Source: Pleodorina starrii (lineage: Eukaryota; Chlorophyta; Chlorophyceae; Chlamydomonadales; Volvocaceae). From it: a stretch of DNA of 64,000 nucleotides. The notes beneath the pieces were generated by a model. That model was given only the letters and a program-made list of their open reading frames with translations. It had not been told where the DNA came from and did not search any database. Positions 41,901 through 53,048 of the stretch are shown here, piece after piece. Location of the stretch: assembly GCA_030267565.1 (NCBI GenBank), contig BRXU01000032.1, forward strand, positions 930,001-994,000. The letters run 5' to 3'. Numbering within the stretch: position 1 is the first letter of the stretch; every line of letters starts with the position of its first letter. The position numbers and the translations under genes were made by a program.

Positions 41901-44900
41901 TCGCACATGTTTGGTGTGCTGCCCTGCAGTTGGCCGGCATGGGAGGCTATCACGGATGATGGAGAGTAAGTCATGGCTTTAGTATGTAGATAGGGAGGGG
42001 TGGGTTAAGCATGCGGATACGGGGCTGGCTGCAGGCGGTGGGCCGGAGGGATGTATATATGCTGCCGTCGATCGTTAATGTATGCCGCCATGCCGTGAAT
42101 GATTGTATTTTGCGTTCTGTTCACTAAGATATGTCAAGAATGTTCGTGGACGCATGCATTGTGAGATGGATACGCTTATGGTGAAGGCAGGTCGCTCATG
42201 TTGCCTAATAATGGCCACTCAACGTCACCCCGCTGCGTCTCGGCTTGAACTGCACGCAGGTACCTGGTGCGGTACGTCACCTACTGCGACGCCGGTACTG
42301 GAGGTACGTACGTGTGCGAACAGCTAGCTGTCATAGGGTATGCGTTCAACTAAAATCAAGCGATTTATTGAAACGGAACAAACGGGTAATAACTGCTGCT
42401 GCCTGTATTATTGATCGCACACCCAGGCACACCCGTCATGAAATCCGTATGAACGAGTGCGTGTATTAACTGTTCGTCTTGTCCATACGTGTTTATTACC
42501 CGACTTTTGTCCCCAGGTGGCTCAGATGCGAGATTCGAGGGCCCTGCCGTGAGCATGCTGATTGATCGCAAGCCGCCGGTGCCTCTGCGCACGTCGCTAT
42601 GGCCGGACATGGTCTACGTGCCCGGTAGGTGCAAATCACCCCCCCCCCGCTGCGCTTTTTCCATTTTGACACGTCCGTTTAGCTCGCCACGATGCCGCGT
42701 GTGGCAGAACCGGAAGCAGACGGTCGCCTTAAATCTCCAGATACACGTTCCTTGCGTCAGCTAATCGTGTTTCCTACATCTGGTATCTGGCTGCTGCTGG
42801 ATGGACGTACACGAGAACCTCCCGCCACCCGCATGTTCGTTTGTTTCACGCGTGGCCTGCTGAGATCATTTCTAGCCGGTCCTTACTGCGTGGGACATTT
42901 CCTGCTGTGTGTCTCATCCACACGTCGCAGGAGACGCCATAGACGTGCAGTACAGCAAAGTCCTTGATTGCCGACAACCTCTGCAAGTCTCCATTTCCGC
43001 CAATGTCACAAACACGAACACGGGAGTGGTGACCACTCTGGCACCAAGTAAGTGTGTGACGTTCCAACTGATGTTCCAACTGATCGCAAACATATCTACC
43101 ACAACGTTTGCAGAACCTGCTTGTGTGGCTTATTATTAAGGCTGACTGTGCGTGGTTCCTTGGCAGGCATGTGCAAAATGAGGCACACGATATTGATTAC
43201 GGCGCAAATACACACCCCGACACCCCGCTGGCACCTTGCTAGCTGCGCTGCGTACCGCTCAACGGAGCGCCGCTTAAAGTTTACCAACCTGCCACACATA
43301 CATGAAGATATGCTCATGCTTATGCATCCTTCTTACCATCTCTACCTGTTCGTATTGACACATCTGCGCGCTTCCGGTCCTCTGTGCTGCACAGGTGCCC
43401 TAGTGCCGTCCTGTGAAGGCCGTAAGCTTAGCCTGTCGTGGAATCCACTGAGCTTCCCAGCAGCCGCCTTCCAAAGTGGCCGCACGGTTACAGTGCAGGT
43501 GAGCCCCTTACTTGTGGTGTTTGAGGTCGGTGATAGCAAGCAAGGCGAAGCTGTCATAGCAGAGACAGGCTGGGTTGAACCATACATCACCGGCCGCCGA
43601 CTCTGCTGCTGCATTAGAGCCCGCGCGGAACACACATGTATGTAAGACCTGTCAGGCTTACATTTCGGCAATCGTTGTGTGCAGGTTTGGGGAGTCCGCG
43701 ATTCTGCGGGCAACGCCGCCACCAATGCTTCAGTCTTCCGCTTCGCCATGGGAGTCATGAACCCCATCAACCGGGTAAGTGATGACGGGCGTGGCATTCA
43801 TTGGTCGATTATGAACACCGCGAGAACCCGAGTAGTGGAGAACCCCGGGACTAGGTTGTAGAACATCGCTTCAATTGTGCCTGCCTGCGCGTTGGGGCAT
43901 TTTGCGGGTTATCCAAACGACATGATCGTTGTCTTTCCACTATAATACACACTGCACGAGTTCGTGTTGTGAAAGCGGCGGGCACACGCGAGCGCCAACC
44001 ACGCTTCTTTACAACCGCTGTTATTCGCTGCTATCTGCTAACCGCTTTGCCTTCCACTGCTGCCCCTCCATACATGCAGACGACTGTCTCGATGAATGCC
44101 GTACTGGGACCTGTGCCTGTCGCCGCCGCCACGCGCCGCCGCGCCCTGCTGGCCGCCGAGGGTTCAGCGTCACAGCATGAACTTGCCATGCCCGTAACAG
44201 ACGACGAGCGACTTCTCTCGGCATCCCTGTCGGACGTTGTCCAGGCGAACGAGGTCGCTCAGGCCGCTGGAGGCTCGACGCTGGTGGACGTCACAGATGC
44301 GATGGGCCCAGCCCTCAGCCGCATGCTACGCTCCGCGCTGTCACTTGCACCTGACAGTGATGCCTTGGAGGCTGTGACGGTGGAGTACATGCCGCTCATG
44401 AAGACGATGTCGCTGCGGCTGATCGCACGCGACGAGGAGCTGCCCGCGCTCGGCAACAACAGCAACGGCAGCGCGGCGGATGGAGCGGCCAGCGGCCGCC
44501 AGCCGCCAATCTTCGCGGTCGAGCTTGCGGCCAAGCTCATGGACCTGCTGCGTGACAACTCGAGTGCACTTTCAGTGGGGCTGAATCGCAGCCTGGCCCG
44601 TGTCGCTGGCGTGATGCCAGCGCGGCCTCTGGAGGTGCAGCTCATGAGAGACCACACGGTCGAGCAGGTGGAGGAGGCCCGGGTGTACGGTCGCCGACTG
44701 GCAGCTGCACATGTGACAGGCTGGGGTGAGGAGGAGTTCCCAGACGCTGCAATGTATGCGGCCGCGGTTGATGCATCGGTGTCAGTCTTGCCCGCGACCA
44801 CCGCTGGGGCGGCCGCCACCTGGGAGCCGGTTCTGGTCAGCAGCACAGCTGACGCTAAGCAAGACGAATCAGGGGGGCTCAACCGCCATGGTGGCTCCTT

Positions 44901-45135
44901 CATGCGGCGTGCGTTGAATGTGGCAGAGCGTGCCGGGACGGGCCACGTTGCGGCAGTTTCGCTGGCGGCGAATGCGGTCGTGCTGAGTGTGCTCGGCGCG
45001 ATTTGGGTTGCTCGGCGCCAGTCGAGGAGCACGCTCATCATGAAGTGGGCCACTCGGCAACGGGCGGCGCTCCGCACGCGCCACCGCAACCGCCGGGATG
45101 GCAATCCGGGCAGTGACGCTCGCCTGCCAAAGTAA
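30182..45135 (+). CDS. large surface-type protein with C-terminal membrane segment; 5' exon block duplicated
   Basis: Exons of unit I: 30182-30287, 30569-30664, 30925-31007, 31159-31228, 31499-31549, 31687-31815, 32116-32208, 32474-32533, 32809-32819. Unit II: 33979-34084, 34332-34427, 34688-34770, 34922-34991, 35262-35312, 35451-35579, 35880-35972, 36238-36297, 36573-36583. Then 37960-37999, 38195-38272 (both repeated at 38381-38420 and 38616-38693), 38902-38925, 39313-39414, 39674-39745, 40207-40354, 40514-40638, 41033-41140, 41666-41760, 41930-41965, 42260-42303, 42517-42624, 42931-43047, 43395-43498, 43685-43774, 44080-45135. All these junctions join in phase except across the 421-bp repeat. 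With one copy of each block the product is about 1015 residues; the second 233-codon block adds in frame. The 5' end is missing (exon 1 needs a preceding phase-2 exon). The protein shows 'FSFSGGGGGYTYKTKI', a Cys-containing 'AGRSQCPHENGTQ', many N-glycosylation sites, beta-rich Ig-like segments ('VTNTNTGVVTTLAP', 'WGVRDSAGNAATNASVF'), then a hydrophobic segment near the C-terminus (AAVSLAANAVVLSVLGAIWV) and a basic tail. I infer a plasma- or flagellar-membrane glycoprotein with a large extracellular part. Family not recognised. The 11-nt exons and the acceptor at 40207 are the weakest calls. Confidence 0.65.
32921..32961. repeat. palindromic module P at the end of unit I
   Basis: Identical to the copies at 20679 and 36685. 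It lies in the intron after exon 9 and abuts R2 copy d. Confidence 0.9.
32962..33925 (+). repeat. dispersed repeat R2, copy d (hybrid)
   Basis: The first 50 bp match copy e ('gtgcgtgggacgtgggacg'), as does a patch reading 'gcaaactttatttcttccc'. Almost all the rest, and the 3' junction 'ccccttgtcccccgggg', match copy c. This mosaic is what recombination between c-type and e-type copies would leave. Confidence 0.8.
36685..36725. repeat. palindromic module P at the end of unit II
   Basis: Same 41-bp sequence as at 32921-32961, directly before R2 copy e. Confidence 0.9.
36726..37861 (+). repeat. dispersed repeat R2, copy e (long form)
   Basis: Lies in the intron between exons 9 and 10 of the surface-protein gene. 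It has the extra internal segment of the long form (near 37550-37730, with 'cgcatgcgctcatgcacccg'-type sequence) shared with copy b. Confidence 0.8.
37861..38281 (+). repeat. 421-bp tandem duplication, copy 1
   Basis: Repeated at 38282-38702 with about one base difference (near 38132/38553). Each copy holds a 40-nt exon (37960-37999) and a 78-nt exon (38195-38272), together with their splice sites. Confidence 0.9.
38282..38702 (+). repeat. 421-bp tandem duplication, copy 2
   Basis: Holds the second copies of the two exons (38381-38420, 38616-38693). The first exon is 40 nt and must follow a phase-2 exon. Placed after the phase-0 78-nt exon it shifts the frame and meets a stop, so normal transcripts should use only one exon of each type. 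Confidence 0.9.
39141..39200. repeat. perfect 27-bp inverted repeat, 6-bp loop
   Basis: Arms 39141-39167 and 39174-39200 (beginning ggagcgctgagtgaacg) are exact reverse complements around ccatga. It lies in an intron of the surface-protein gene. Confidence 0.9.
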
Positions 45136-47903
45136 TTCAGATAGCGTGTGCACTGCACGCGGTTTATTAGGTAATACTGTCGATCTGTTCGTGCAGAAGC
45201 AAAGTGGCTGGGAGCACTAGCTGGTTGTTGCCTTGATTGTTCTTTTATTTGACGCATGGGTTCCTCGGCGATCTGGAATGTCTCCTGAAAGGGAATACTG
45301 ACGTGGGTGACTGACTGGAACGCCGCCGCCGCGTGCACGCACGCGCACCTCCTGCCTCGGTTTGCCCTGCTCGGGAATGAATTTGTTGTCGAACAATAAC
45401 TTCCAGTCCTGGCTCATCATACATAACTGCGTGCGTAATGCCTGTCGATAAAGTGGGGGGCTAGATGCGCGCCGTCAGGGGTTTGTCTGTGGCATACATT
45501 CATGCATCATCACGCGCGGCGAACGGGTAATGAGTCCTCCGGCTTCTTCATCAGTAAGAGCGAGGACCGGCAGGACATGCTTTCGTAGTTGATATGATAT
45601 TTCGCGTGCCTGTCACAGATCGTTTATTTCTGGGTCCATCAGCAGCCGAATGTGAACTGTTAATTAGTCGGTCAGTGTTTCCTATGTATCGCGCACGGCG
45701 CCATAGCCGGGTGATGAGGACGCGATTTTAGTACTTCGCACGCTTCATGTTATTTCTTTGATGTAGGGCGGGTGAAGGCATCGCTTGTCAGGCACGCATT
45801 TGTTTTTCGCGCGTATCGGAGTTATTCGGCAGGATGCATGGGCCCGGCCGAACTAACGTTGGCGACTTAAAGCCCAGTCGTCGCTGTGCAGTTCTGCCTG
45901 AGCGGGTAAGTAGGCCTGAGTACGGTAGTACTAGGCGTGGCGGATTTAGGCTATCGGATAGTATGCGTGTGTGCATGCCTTGGGCCCAACGAAGCCCAGC
46001 AATGCTGTAAGATCGTGGGGAAATACGTAGATAACCTCTGTGACCGCCTCACGCCTCACGGCACATTCAGTAACTAAATGTCACGGTTTACGGCGGGTGT
46101 CTGTTCTTGCGCAGCCTCTCTTGTGCGGCTTGGAGCGAGCTGGCTATATGTTTCTCCTTCACGGATGAAACGGCCCTAGCTAGTACTTGCCGGCCCTGTA
46201 CGGCCGACAGGCTGGAGACACTCTTGGATAGGGTCAATATCTCATTAACACGCCAATCACCTAAACAAGCCAGCCAGGATTGCCGGCCTACAGGCCTCCG
46301 TAGCTAGGGCGGCCATCACGCAGAGCATGGCCCTGATGAAGTGCACTTGAGCAAACCAACACCAGCCAGGGATGACCAGATCTCCATTTGGGTCGGAATT
46401 GGGTTGCACTTGCTTCACACACTTTATCACTGCTAACTCTGCACTGAAGTGGCTGAGCACGGTCGAGCATGCTGAGCACGGTCTTGACTGTGCTCGAGCG
46501 CGGGCATGACCGTAGTTAGGGTGCAAGCGCCTACTGATCAATTATCCTGCTGTTTCCAGAAGCAGGCTGCGGGGAATGGACTCGTCGATCATCGTGCGTC
46601 CGTGGCGCTGCCGGGGCGACTTGATTCGGGCCTCACATGCGTGTCAGGGTCGTGCTTGCTTAGGGTTATATTGCTTAGGAGATCATTTGGGTTGGGCAGT
46701 ACACACCCGATGAGCCCCAAGCGTAAAGGGCTTCTACAACAGCGACACGGCGCTGAAGACAAAGCGCCTAATGGGCCTGCTGCTCGCGACCTTCGTTCCG
46801 CCGTCACTCGCTGGCTCGACAGTTCCTCAGCTCCCTCTACAGCAACCTCGCCAAGAACCCACCCAGTGCATCCGTCTGACGACCTGACCTGCTACGTAAA
46901 TTGACTGGCATCAGCCGAGGCGAGGGCCGCGATTCCACGATTTCCACCGCACTGTTGCTCGCCGATAGCTGTGCCCGGCGGCGGAACTAACATCGCACGC
47001 CATCGACGTCCCTGACCGGCCATTCTAGGTGGTGCTGCCGCCGCGCTCGGTCGGATGCGCCGCTATGCACGCGCGACGGGGCCCAACTAAACCGCACATC
47101 CCAGCTGCCTGAGTCGCTGCTATGCTACCCGGCTCCGGGGCCATGGCTGCTGGCTTCTGGCTGTGGACATTGCGGCACGTCGGGCAGCCGATCAGCAGCT
47201 CGAGGTGCCGTTAGTGGTGACGTCGTCTCTGCTGCTGGTTTCCGCCTTTTGCTCCGCCTTTCTCTCTGCTCAGCGCTGCATCCCGCTGCCTCCCAACACC
47301 GAACAACATGCAGTGGCATGCGGCTTGGCATCGCCGACGGCTGATGAACCCAACAATTGTTGCATTGTCCGGTCATGGGCTCAGAGACATGACTGGCGGC
47401 ATGGGTGGCTCGCTTTTCCGCCCGCACTGTCAGTTGCTGCTACGGACGGTGGCAGCCGCCGTGTTAGCAGCGGCGCTGATCGTTTGGATTGAGCAACAGA
47501 AACCGCTAGCCTGCGCACGCTCTGCTGGGTGGCGCTTCGTTCATTCGGATGCCACGGCGTCTGGCAGCAGATGGCCGGGCTTGCGTGCCATGGCCGCGCG
47601 CAGAGGTGCAAGAACGCATATTGCTTGGGGTAGGGGGGGGGGTCGAGTTCGAGTTACATGTCCCGAGCCACGAACCGTGGCTCCCGCTCCCGCAGTGTAC
47701 CGCTTCGTGGCGAGTAGCCAAACCCATCGTACATTTAATAATTTATTAAATAATACATTTCCGTTGGGATATTGGGTCGGAGCATGGGACCCGGTCCCAT
47801 GGTGTGCCCCTGATGAATGGCGAGTCGTCAAAACGATCCAACATTACAAAGTTATAAAACAATCATCATGCATTGAGATACGTACGGGCTTGCGCTGGGG
47901 CTG
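45136..47903. other. intergenic, no supportable gene
   Basis: Mixed sequence with no splice-consistent coding series. A frame at 47308-48144 (278 codons) spans the inverted repeats described next and lacks domain character, so it is not called as a gene. Confidence 0.45.
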
Positions 47904-48001
47904 CCCCGGATCGTGGCTCAGGACATGTCTCGACTCGGGACATGTCCTGAGCCAGAGGGGTCTGTCATTGTTCGGGACATGTCCTGAGCCACGATCCGGG
48001 G
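47904..48001. repeat. 26-bp inverted repeat with a third internal arm
   Basis: 47904-47929 (ccccggatcgtggctcagga...) and 47976-48001 are exact reverse complements. A 17-bp piece of the right-hand arm type (gggacatgtcctgagcc) also occurs at 47938-47953, so alternative hairpins can form. The core ggacatgtcc is itself palindromic. Confidence 0.85.
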
Positions 48002-48170
48002 CCGCTGCCTTACTGGGGGGGTCCGGCCCCGATGTGTGGCTTGACGCGTCGATGCTGGCGCACCTGAGCGGTGCATCGGCCGAGTACTTTATGCATCTTC
48101 CGAAGATGTTCACACACGGCCCAGCAGCCGGTCCCACGGCGTGAAATAAGCACGGATGGACTTGCAAGCA

Positions 48171-48421
48171 CGCAGGGTGGCTATCTATCTTAAGATATGG
48201 ATATATATTCGGCCGAAATTTTGGGGAATTTGAAGATACTTTTTCCTTCAAAAATTGAGAAATGATAAGAAGTTTTGGTTGCCTGGTAAGGCGTCAGTTT
48301 TCCCCGTTCACAAATTCCCAGCTGCACAAAGGGAAAATCTCCCCACAGACAGATACTTCAGCACGTCTTAGCCAGGCGTATCTCCAGTCGCAGATACTCC
48401 TAAAATAAGATAGCCACCCTG
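48171..48421. mobile_element. MITE-like element, about 250 bp
   Basis: The ends carry inverted repeats: CAGGGTGGCTATCT at 48173 and its complement finishing at 48421. The element is flanked by direct repeats cttgcaagca (48161-48170 and 48422-48431), a possible 10-bp target duplication, with 'cg' extra on the left. The interior is AT-rich and noncoding. Confidence 0.65.
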
Positions 48422-48431
48422 CTTGCAAGCA

Positions 48432-49203
48432 TTGCATGATGCCGCCGCACGGCGGCAGCAGCACTGCGCGTACTATCTAGCTACTCGCTCCCAACTCGAC
48501 AACCTGGGCCAAACCTTCACGGTTGTGTATAGTAAGCCAACCTGCTGAAACTAAAACTGCTAAAACAAAAACTACTCGGAGTGACCCAATGAACGGAAGC
48601 CACGCTTCTCATCCGTCGCAGCGACCCACCACTCATGTATCATCCTGCCTGCAGGCGCACAGCTTCTTGCTTCGTTTCTAAGCGCACGCAACGTGCAAGA
48701 CGAGCCCCCTAGCGATCCTGGTAATGGAAGGTCGCTCAACTACCTTCATCGTTACCAGTCATGGAATTAGTCATTTGAATACGGTAGATCGCACCTACGT
48801 AAACTCCTGCGCACGCCCACAGCCCCGATCCCAATACACGACATTTCCATCTGCCTCGCTCCTCCAATGCCTCGCTCTATCTCTACCATCCAGAAGGACC
48901 TCTTCGGTACCCATTCGTAAACACCATCCTGCAGCACTCGGAGTTGAACTATTTGGTCGCCCGAAACCCGGCAACCCAACACACACCGTGAGACACCCAA
49001 TGCAAGCAAGAGTTTCGATAGGTAGCAACAACGAACAGAAGTAAGCTGGCCAGCAGCTTCTTACTTAAGTTGTTGCTACGTACCTATCTACCGACACGCC
49101 GGCACACCACAACTTGATTGGGAATCGACAACCAACGCAACACATCCAGCGGCAATCGCTGCTGGTTTAACTGACCCAATAGTACAGCAACAGAGAATCT
49201 CCC
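48432..49203. other. intergenic / 3' flank of the pherophorin gene
   Basis: No gene seen. A short imperfect inverted repeat, 'gataggtagcaacaac' with 'gttgttgctacgtacctatc', lies at about 49018-49090. Confidence 0.4.
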
Positions 49204-51567
49204 CTATTGTGCATTAAACACCGGGCAACAAGTGGCCGGCCGCGTGCCGGTCAGGCTGGCAATTGCGATCTTCATGGTGCCGTCGTGGAATGCGCCCAGG
49301 GCCTTCAGAGAGCTGCACTCGGGCTTCAACACCAGACACACCTCCGTGCCGGCGGCCTGGTCGAAGGCCTTGCCAATCCGTGTGACCTTGATGGATGAGT
49401 AGGGCCGGTACTGGAAAAACCGTATCCGCCGAATGCCGTCCACTGTTGAATACACCAGCGAGCGGGCGCAGACGGGGTCGGCCTCAAACTCGAGTTTGTG
49501 CAAGGAGAACGAGCAGCAGGGCGAGTCGGGCTGCGGGCACACGTCGCGCACACCCACAGTAAAACACATCTTGGTGTAGTTCTTCTCCACCAACGTGATA
49601 TTGACCTGAGGTTGTAGAAACAGGCGCGAGCCTTCGGGGTTGTGCTGGCAGCGAAAATAGGGGAAATTTGAGCCTGATGGCGGCGCGGGCAGCATCGATG
49701 GCACCACACGCCCGAAGGCGGCGGGCGCAAAGGGCGGCCCCCCGGGTGTCATGGGCGGCGACGTGGAGCCAAAACTGGTCGCCGAAGGATCCACGGGTGA
49801 ACTGGTAGCCGAGGGAACGACGGGTGAACTGGTAGCCGAGGGAACGACGGGTGAACTGGTAGCCGAGGGAACGACGGGTGAACTGGTAGCCGAGGGAACG
49901 ACGGGTGAACTGGTAGCCGAGGGAACGACGGGTGAACTGGTAGCCGAGGGAACGACGGGTGAACTGGTAGCCGAGGGAACCACGGGTGAACTGGTAGCCG
50001 AGGGAACGACGGGTGAACTGGTAGCCGAGGGAACCACGGGTGAACTGGTAGCCGAGGGAACGACGGGTGAACTGGTAGCCGAGGGAACCACGGGTGAACT
50101 GGTAGCCGAGGGAACCACGGGTGAACTGGTGACCATGAGTGAACTGGTCGCCGAGAATACCATGGGTGAAGGCGACAGTGGCGGCGGTGGCGGTGGCGGG
50201 GGCGGGGGTGGAGGAGGGGGTGGGGGAGGCGGCGGCAGACCGGCAACACCAACAGGGCAGCAAGCGCGTGAGGCGTCGAAGAGCGCGTATTTGCAGGCTC
50301 CGCTGCCAAACTTGCACAGCTGGCCCAGTGTTGTACAAGCAGTGTCGGCCTTCAGGAAGACGCAAATCTGGGTGTTTGGGGCGGTGGCGGTGGTGAGGTT
50401 GAGGCTGGTGATACGCAGGGTGGCCAAGGCGGGGTTGAACTCCCACGCGCTGTATGACTGTCCATTGAGGGTGAAGCGTTTCACAGAGTCCTTGCATCCG
50501 GACACTAGATTGCGGTGGAGTAAACCGCGAGGACAGACGAGGTCAGGAATGTCGTGGGACGGGCGAGGACGACGGCGGCGGACGGAGGGTGTCGTGGATG
50601 ACGAGGCGGGAGTGGCGGGGACGATTGGGCGGGGAAAGAGACGGATGGCGAAGCACAGGAGAGGGAGGGGCGAGTAATGCAGTCTGTAAGTAAGCAGCAG
50701 CTTGGGGTTTCACTGAAGGGTAACGGACGGAGTAATAATTGTAATGCGGGGAACACGAGCCGCAGCAGGTAATAGTTTGCGGCGATGGCGGTCCAGTGCA
50801 TGCAACACATGGTGAAAAGGTAGGGGCGTGAGGAGAAACCCAGATCACCGACGGCGCGTGTGCTTGAGCAGTGCATTCTCAGAACACGACCGATGAGGCA
50901 TCGCTGAACATATGTGCTATTACGCTGCGCTGCAGGCCAAGCATATATGACGGCTGAGAAATGCGCAGAGGCACGCTGCTGTGCAAGATTATTTTGTGGA
51001 ATACAGCGTGGGGCGATCTACCGGGAAACCGATTCAGTTTCCAAGGGCGGCTTCCCGCCTCGTTACTAATCCGCCGAGAAAAACAGCTAATGCAAATTGT
51101 GTATGATGCACATAAATATATTCACGTAGATACATTTCGCGACAGACCCGGCACGAAACGAGACCTTCATGCTTGTGATTGAGCATGCCCCCAAAACCGT
51201 CCAACCGTTCTCTTGATCAGCCATTAAGCAAGATCCCCTGGCACTCACCGACGTCAAACTCAATTTTATTCACACCACGAGATGTATCACAGCAAGGACT
51301 GTCGGCGTCGCAGCTGGCCTTGGTGATGTTGAAGCAATAGTGCGTAAAACCGCCGGCCGCCGAAGCCACCGGAGCCGAGGCAGCTGAGTCCAGTTCAAGG
51401 CGCCAGGGCGAGTCGCTGAGCGTTCGCCCGCACTTGCAGCCAGGCGGAAACTCGACAGTCGGCTGAATCAAATGCCTCTTCGCATCGGGGTCGCTTGCGC
51501 CGACCACAGCCGCAGCCAAAACTGCCAGAGCGACGCCCAAGAACGCTCGGCGGCGATCAAGTGACAT
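49204..51567 (-). CDS. pherophorin-family extracellular matrix glycoprotein
   Basis: Two exons on the minus strand: 51567-51249 (ATG at 51567) and 50504-49204 (stop TAG at 49206-49204), joined in phase 1 over a 744-bp intron; 539 residues. The N-terminus is a signal peptide (MSLDRRRAFLGVALAVLAAA). Then comes the first pherophorin domain with its Cys pattern: FPPGCKCG, YCFNI, DSPCC and KIEF from exon 1, and SGCKDSV from exon 2. The centre is a Pro run followed by about a dozen copies of SATSSPVVP, a hydroxyproline-rich rod. The C-terminal pherophorin domain follows, with FPYFRC, YTKMCFTV, DSPCCSFSLHKLEF and a final CCPV. Pherophorins are secreted structural proteins of the volvocine cell wall and matrix; the two globular domains flank an extended rod. 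Length and layout are typical. No frame damage. Confidence 0.92.
49785..50140. repeat. 27-bp minisatellite coding the pherophorin rod
   Basis: About 12-13 copies of a 27-bp unit (gggtgaactggtagccgagg...) with only an occasional G/C difference at one site. It keeps the 9-residue SATSSPVVP period in frame on the minus strand. The near identity of the units points to recent expansion or homogenisation. Confidence 0.9.
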
Positions 51568-52778
51568 GTTGCTTGTATCTGGAGTATCGATGCAAAGCTG
51601 CTGTGCTAGAGCGTATGTGTGTTTTCCAACAAAGGTGCAATAATGGCGGGTACGTACTTGCGGGCGGGAACTTTGTCAACAGAACCTAAAGACCTCTAAA
51701 GATGAAACTATTGTAAGGAGGGGAAGTCGACGTGATTGTGTGCGCCGACTTTACCGCCACCCACTAGCGATAGTGCGTCAAGTAAATGCGCTTGTAATGT
51801 AAAGTGACGGCAGAATACGTCAATACGAGCATCTTCCTAGTCACGGCGGAGGAAGGTGGGCGCTAACCGCGGCCTACCGTACATCAATGTCAACTGACGC
51901 GATAGGCGGCGCGCGCTTGATCTATAAATGTCAGCTATTTACTTGTGCTAGATTGCCAAGAACTCTACTCCAGCCCTCCGTTTGGCAATCAGGGGGTCGG
52001 TTTCCACCTATGCCCCTCAAATGGCCATCCGTCCAACGACTCAGTGATCCGCGTTATTGGGTTTTGGGACAGCTCCGCCTGCCGGGCTATGCTCTTAGGG
52101 GCCCGCTTGCCTTGCTTTGGCCATCATCACATACAGCGGGCTCTAGAATCTCGAAAGAGAAGAGTCATCATAGGGCGGGCCAGCCAGCCAGCGGTGCACT
52201 GCACCGGAAACGACCAGAAGGGCAAATCGATGGAAATCACACCAAACAGCCAAAGCCACCCATTTACAAGCGAGCCCGGCGGGGGACGGAAAGGCTCCGG
52301 CTCACCAGATAGAAACCCGCGCCCTCGCGCAAACCTTAGAGCCGTATATAAATAATTATGAGTCTGCCTTTATCCGGTCAAATAATTACAGAGGAATTAC
52401 AGAGGAAAACAACTAAACCTAGCTCCCCACTTGACGGTTTCTCACTCCCATCCCCACGCACCCCCACCCACCGACTGAATTCTCCCCGCTATTTGTTCCG
52501 CCCGAGCACCTGCTGCCATGCGGTATCCCGACTGCGCCGCCGAGTACGATCTATCGAGCAGGTGCCCCCCGCATCGTATCCGTACCCGCCCGCGCAATCA
52601 CTAGCACCATCGCAACCCCACATCGCTGGCCGTGGGGCGCTCACGGCAGCTGTCGCATCCGGCCCCCTCCGTCGGAGAAGGGAGAGTGCCGTACCGTGCG
52701 GTGGAGCTGGAGGAATTTACACAAGGAGAACGTAGCGGCTGCGGCGGCGGCGTACCGCGAGGAGGAGCGGGAAATAAT
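51568..52778. other. intergenic; putative shared upstream region, no gene seen
   Basis: The promoter of the minus-strand pherophorin should lie just right of 51567. No clear TATA element was identified. No supportable coding exon is present. Confidence 0.4.
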
Positions 52779-53048
52779 ATATAGAGGCCGAGCTGTGGGT
52801 TCGAGTCCCACCGCTGGCCCCTGGCAGTGGCCAGGGTGAATAACGGTGAGTCCGGCCCGCTAAACTCCGGATCGTGCAGGGGCGCTCGAGAAAATGTCCC
52901 AGATCAATCAGTCCGCCCGTCAGGTCTGATTCCCCCTGGTGATCGCGCCGAACGGAGACGAAATTACTCCTTAGGCCCGGTCCCCTTAACACACGCGAGA
53001 GTCTGTCTCCGCGTAAAATTAATTAATTAATTAATATAGAGGCCGAGC
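52779..53048 (+). mobile_element. SINE-like insertion with target-site duplication
   Basis: The direct repeat atatagaggccgagc occurs at 52779-52793 and 53034-53048. Between them (52794-53033, 240 bp) the sequence starts at a tRNA-type B box (ggttcgagtcc at 52798-52808), has a GC-rich body and ends in an (AATT)n tail. No A box precedes the B box, so the copy is probably 5'-truncated or belongs to a family with a short head. Non-coding; likely mobilised by a LINE. Confidence 0.75.

Noticed and set aside
42129..42180. A 52-nt exon in the surface-protein gene
   Set aside because: The acceptor is weak and it spoils the phase. Joining 41965 directly to 42260 gives a smooth peptide (DGEYLVRYVTYCDAGTG).
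44259..45338. A 359-codon minus-strand frame
   Set aside because: It is the antisense shadow of the last exon of the surface-protein gene, whose plus-strand product has a membrane segment and fits the splice phase.
47308..48144. A 278-codon plus-strand frame
   Set aside because: It crosses the inverted repeats at 47904-48001, has no recognisable domain and no splice-consistent neighbours. It could be chance in GC-rich DNA.
49751..50677. A 308-codon plus-strand frame rich in Gly, Glu, Leu and Val repeats
   Set aside because: It is the antisense of the pherophorin minisatellite and Pro run.
52794..52830. A tRNA gene at the B-box-like sequence
   Set aside because: Only the T-arm-like segment is present. 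No acceptor stem, D arm or anticodon arm can be folded upstream, and the context is a retroposed element.
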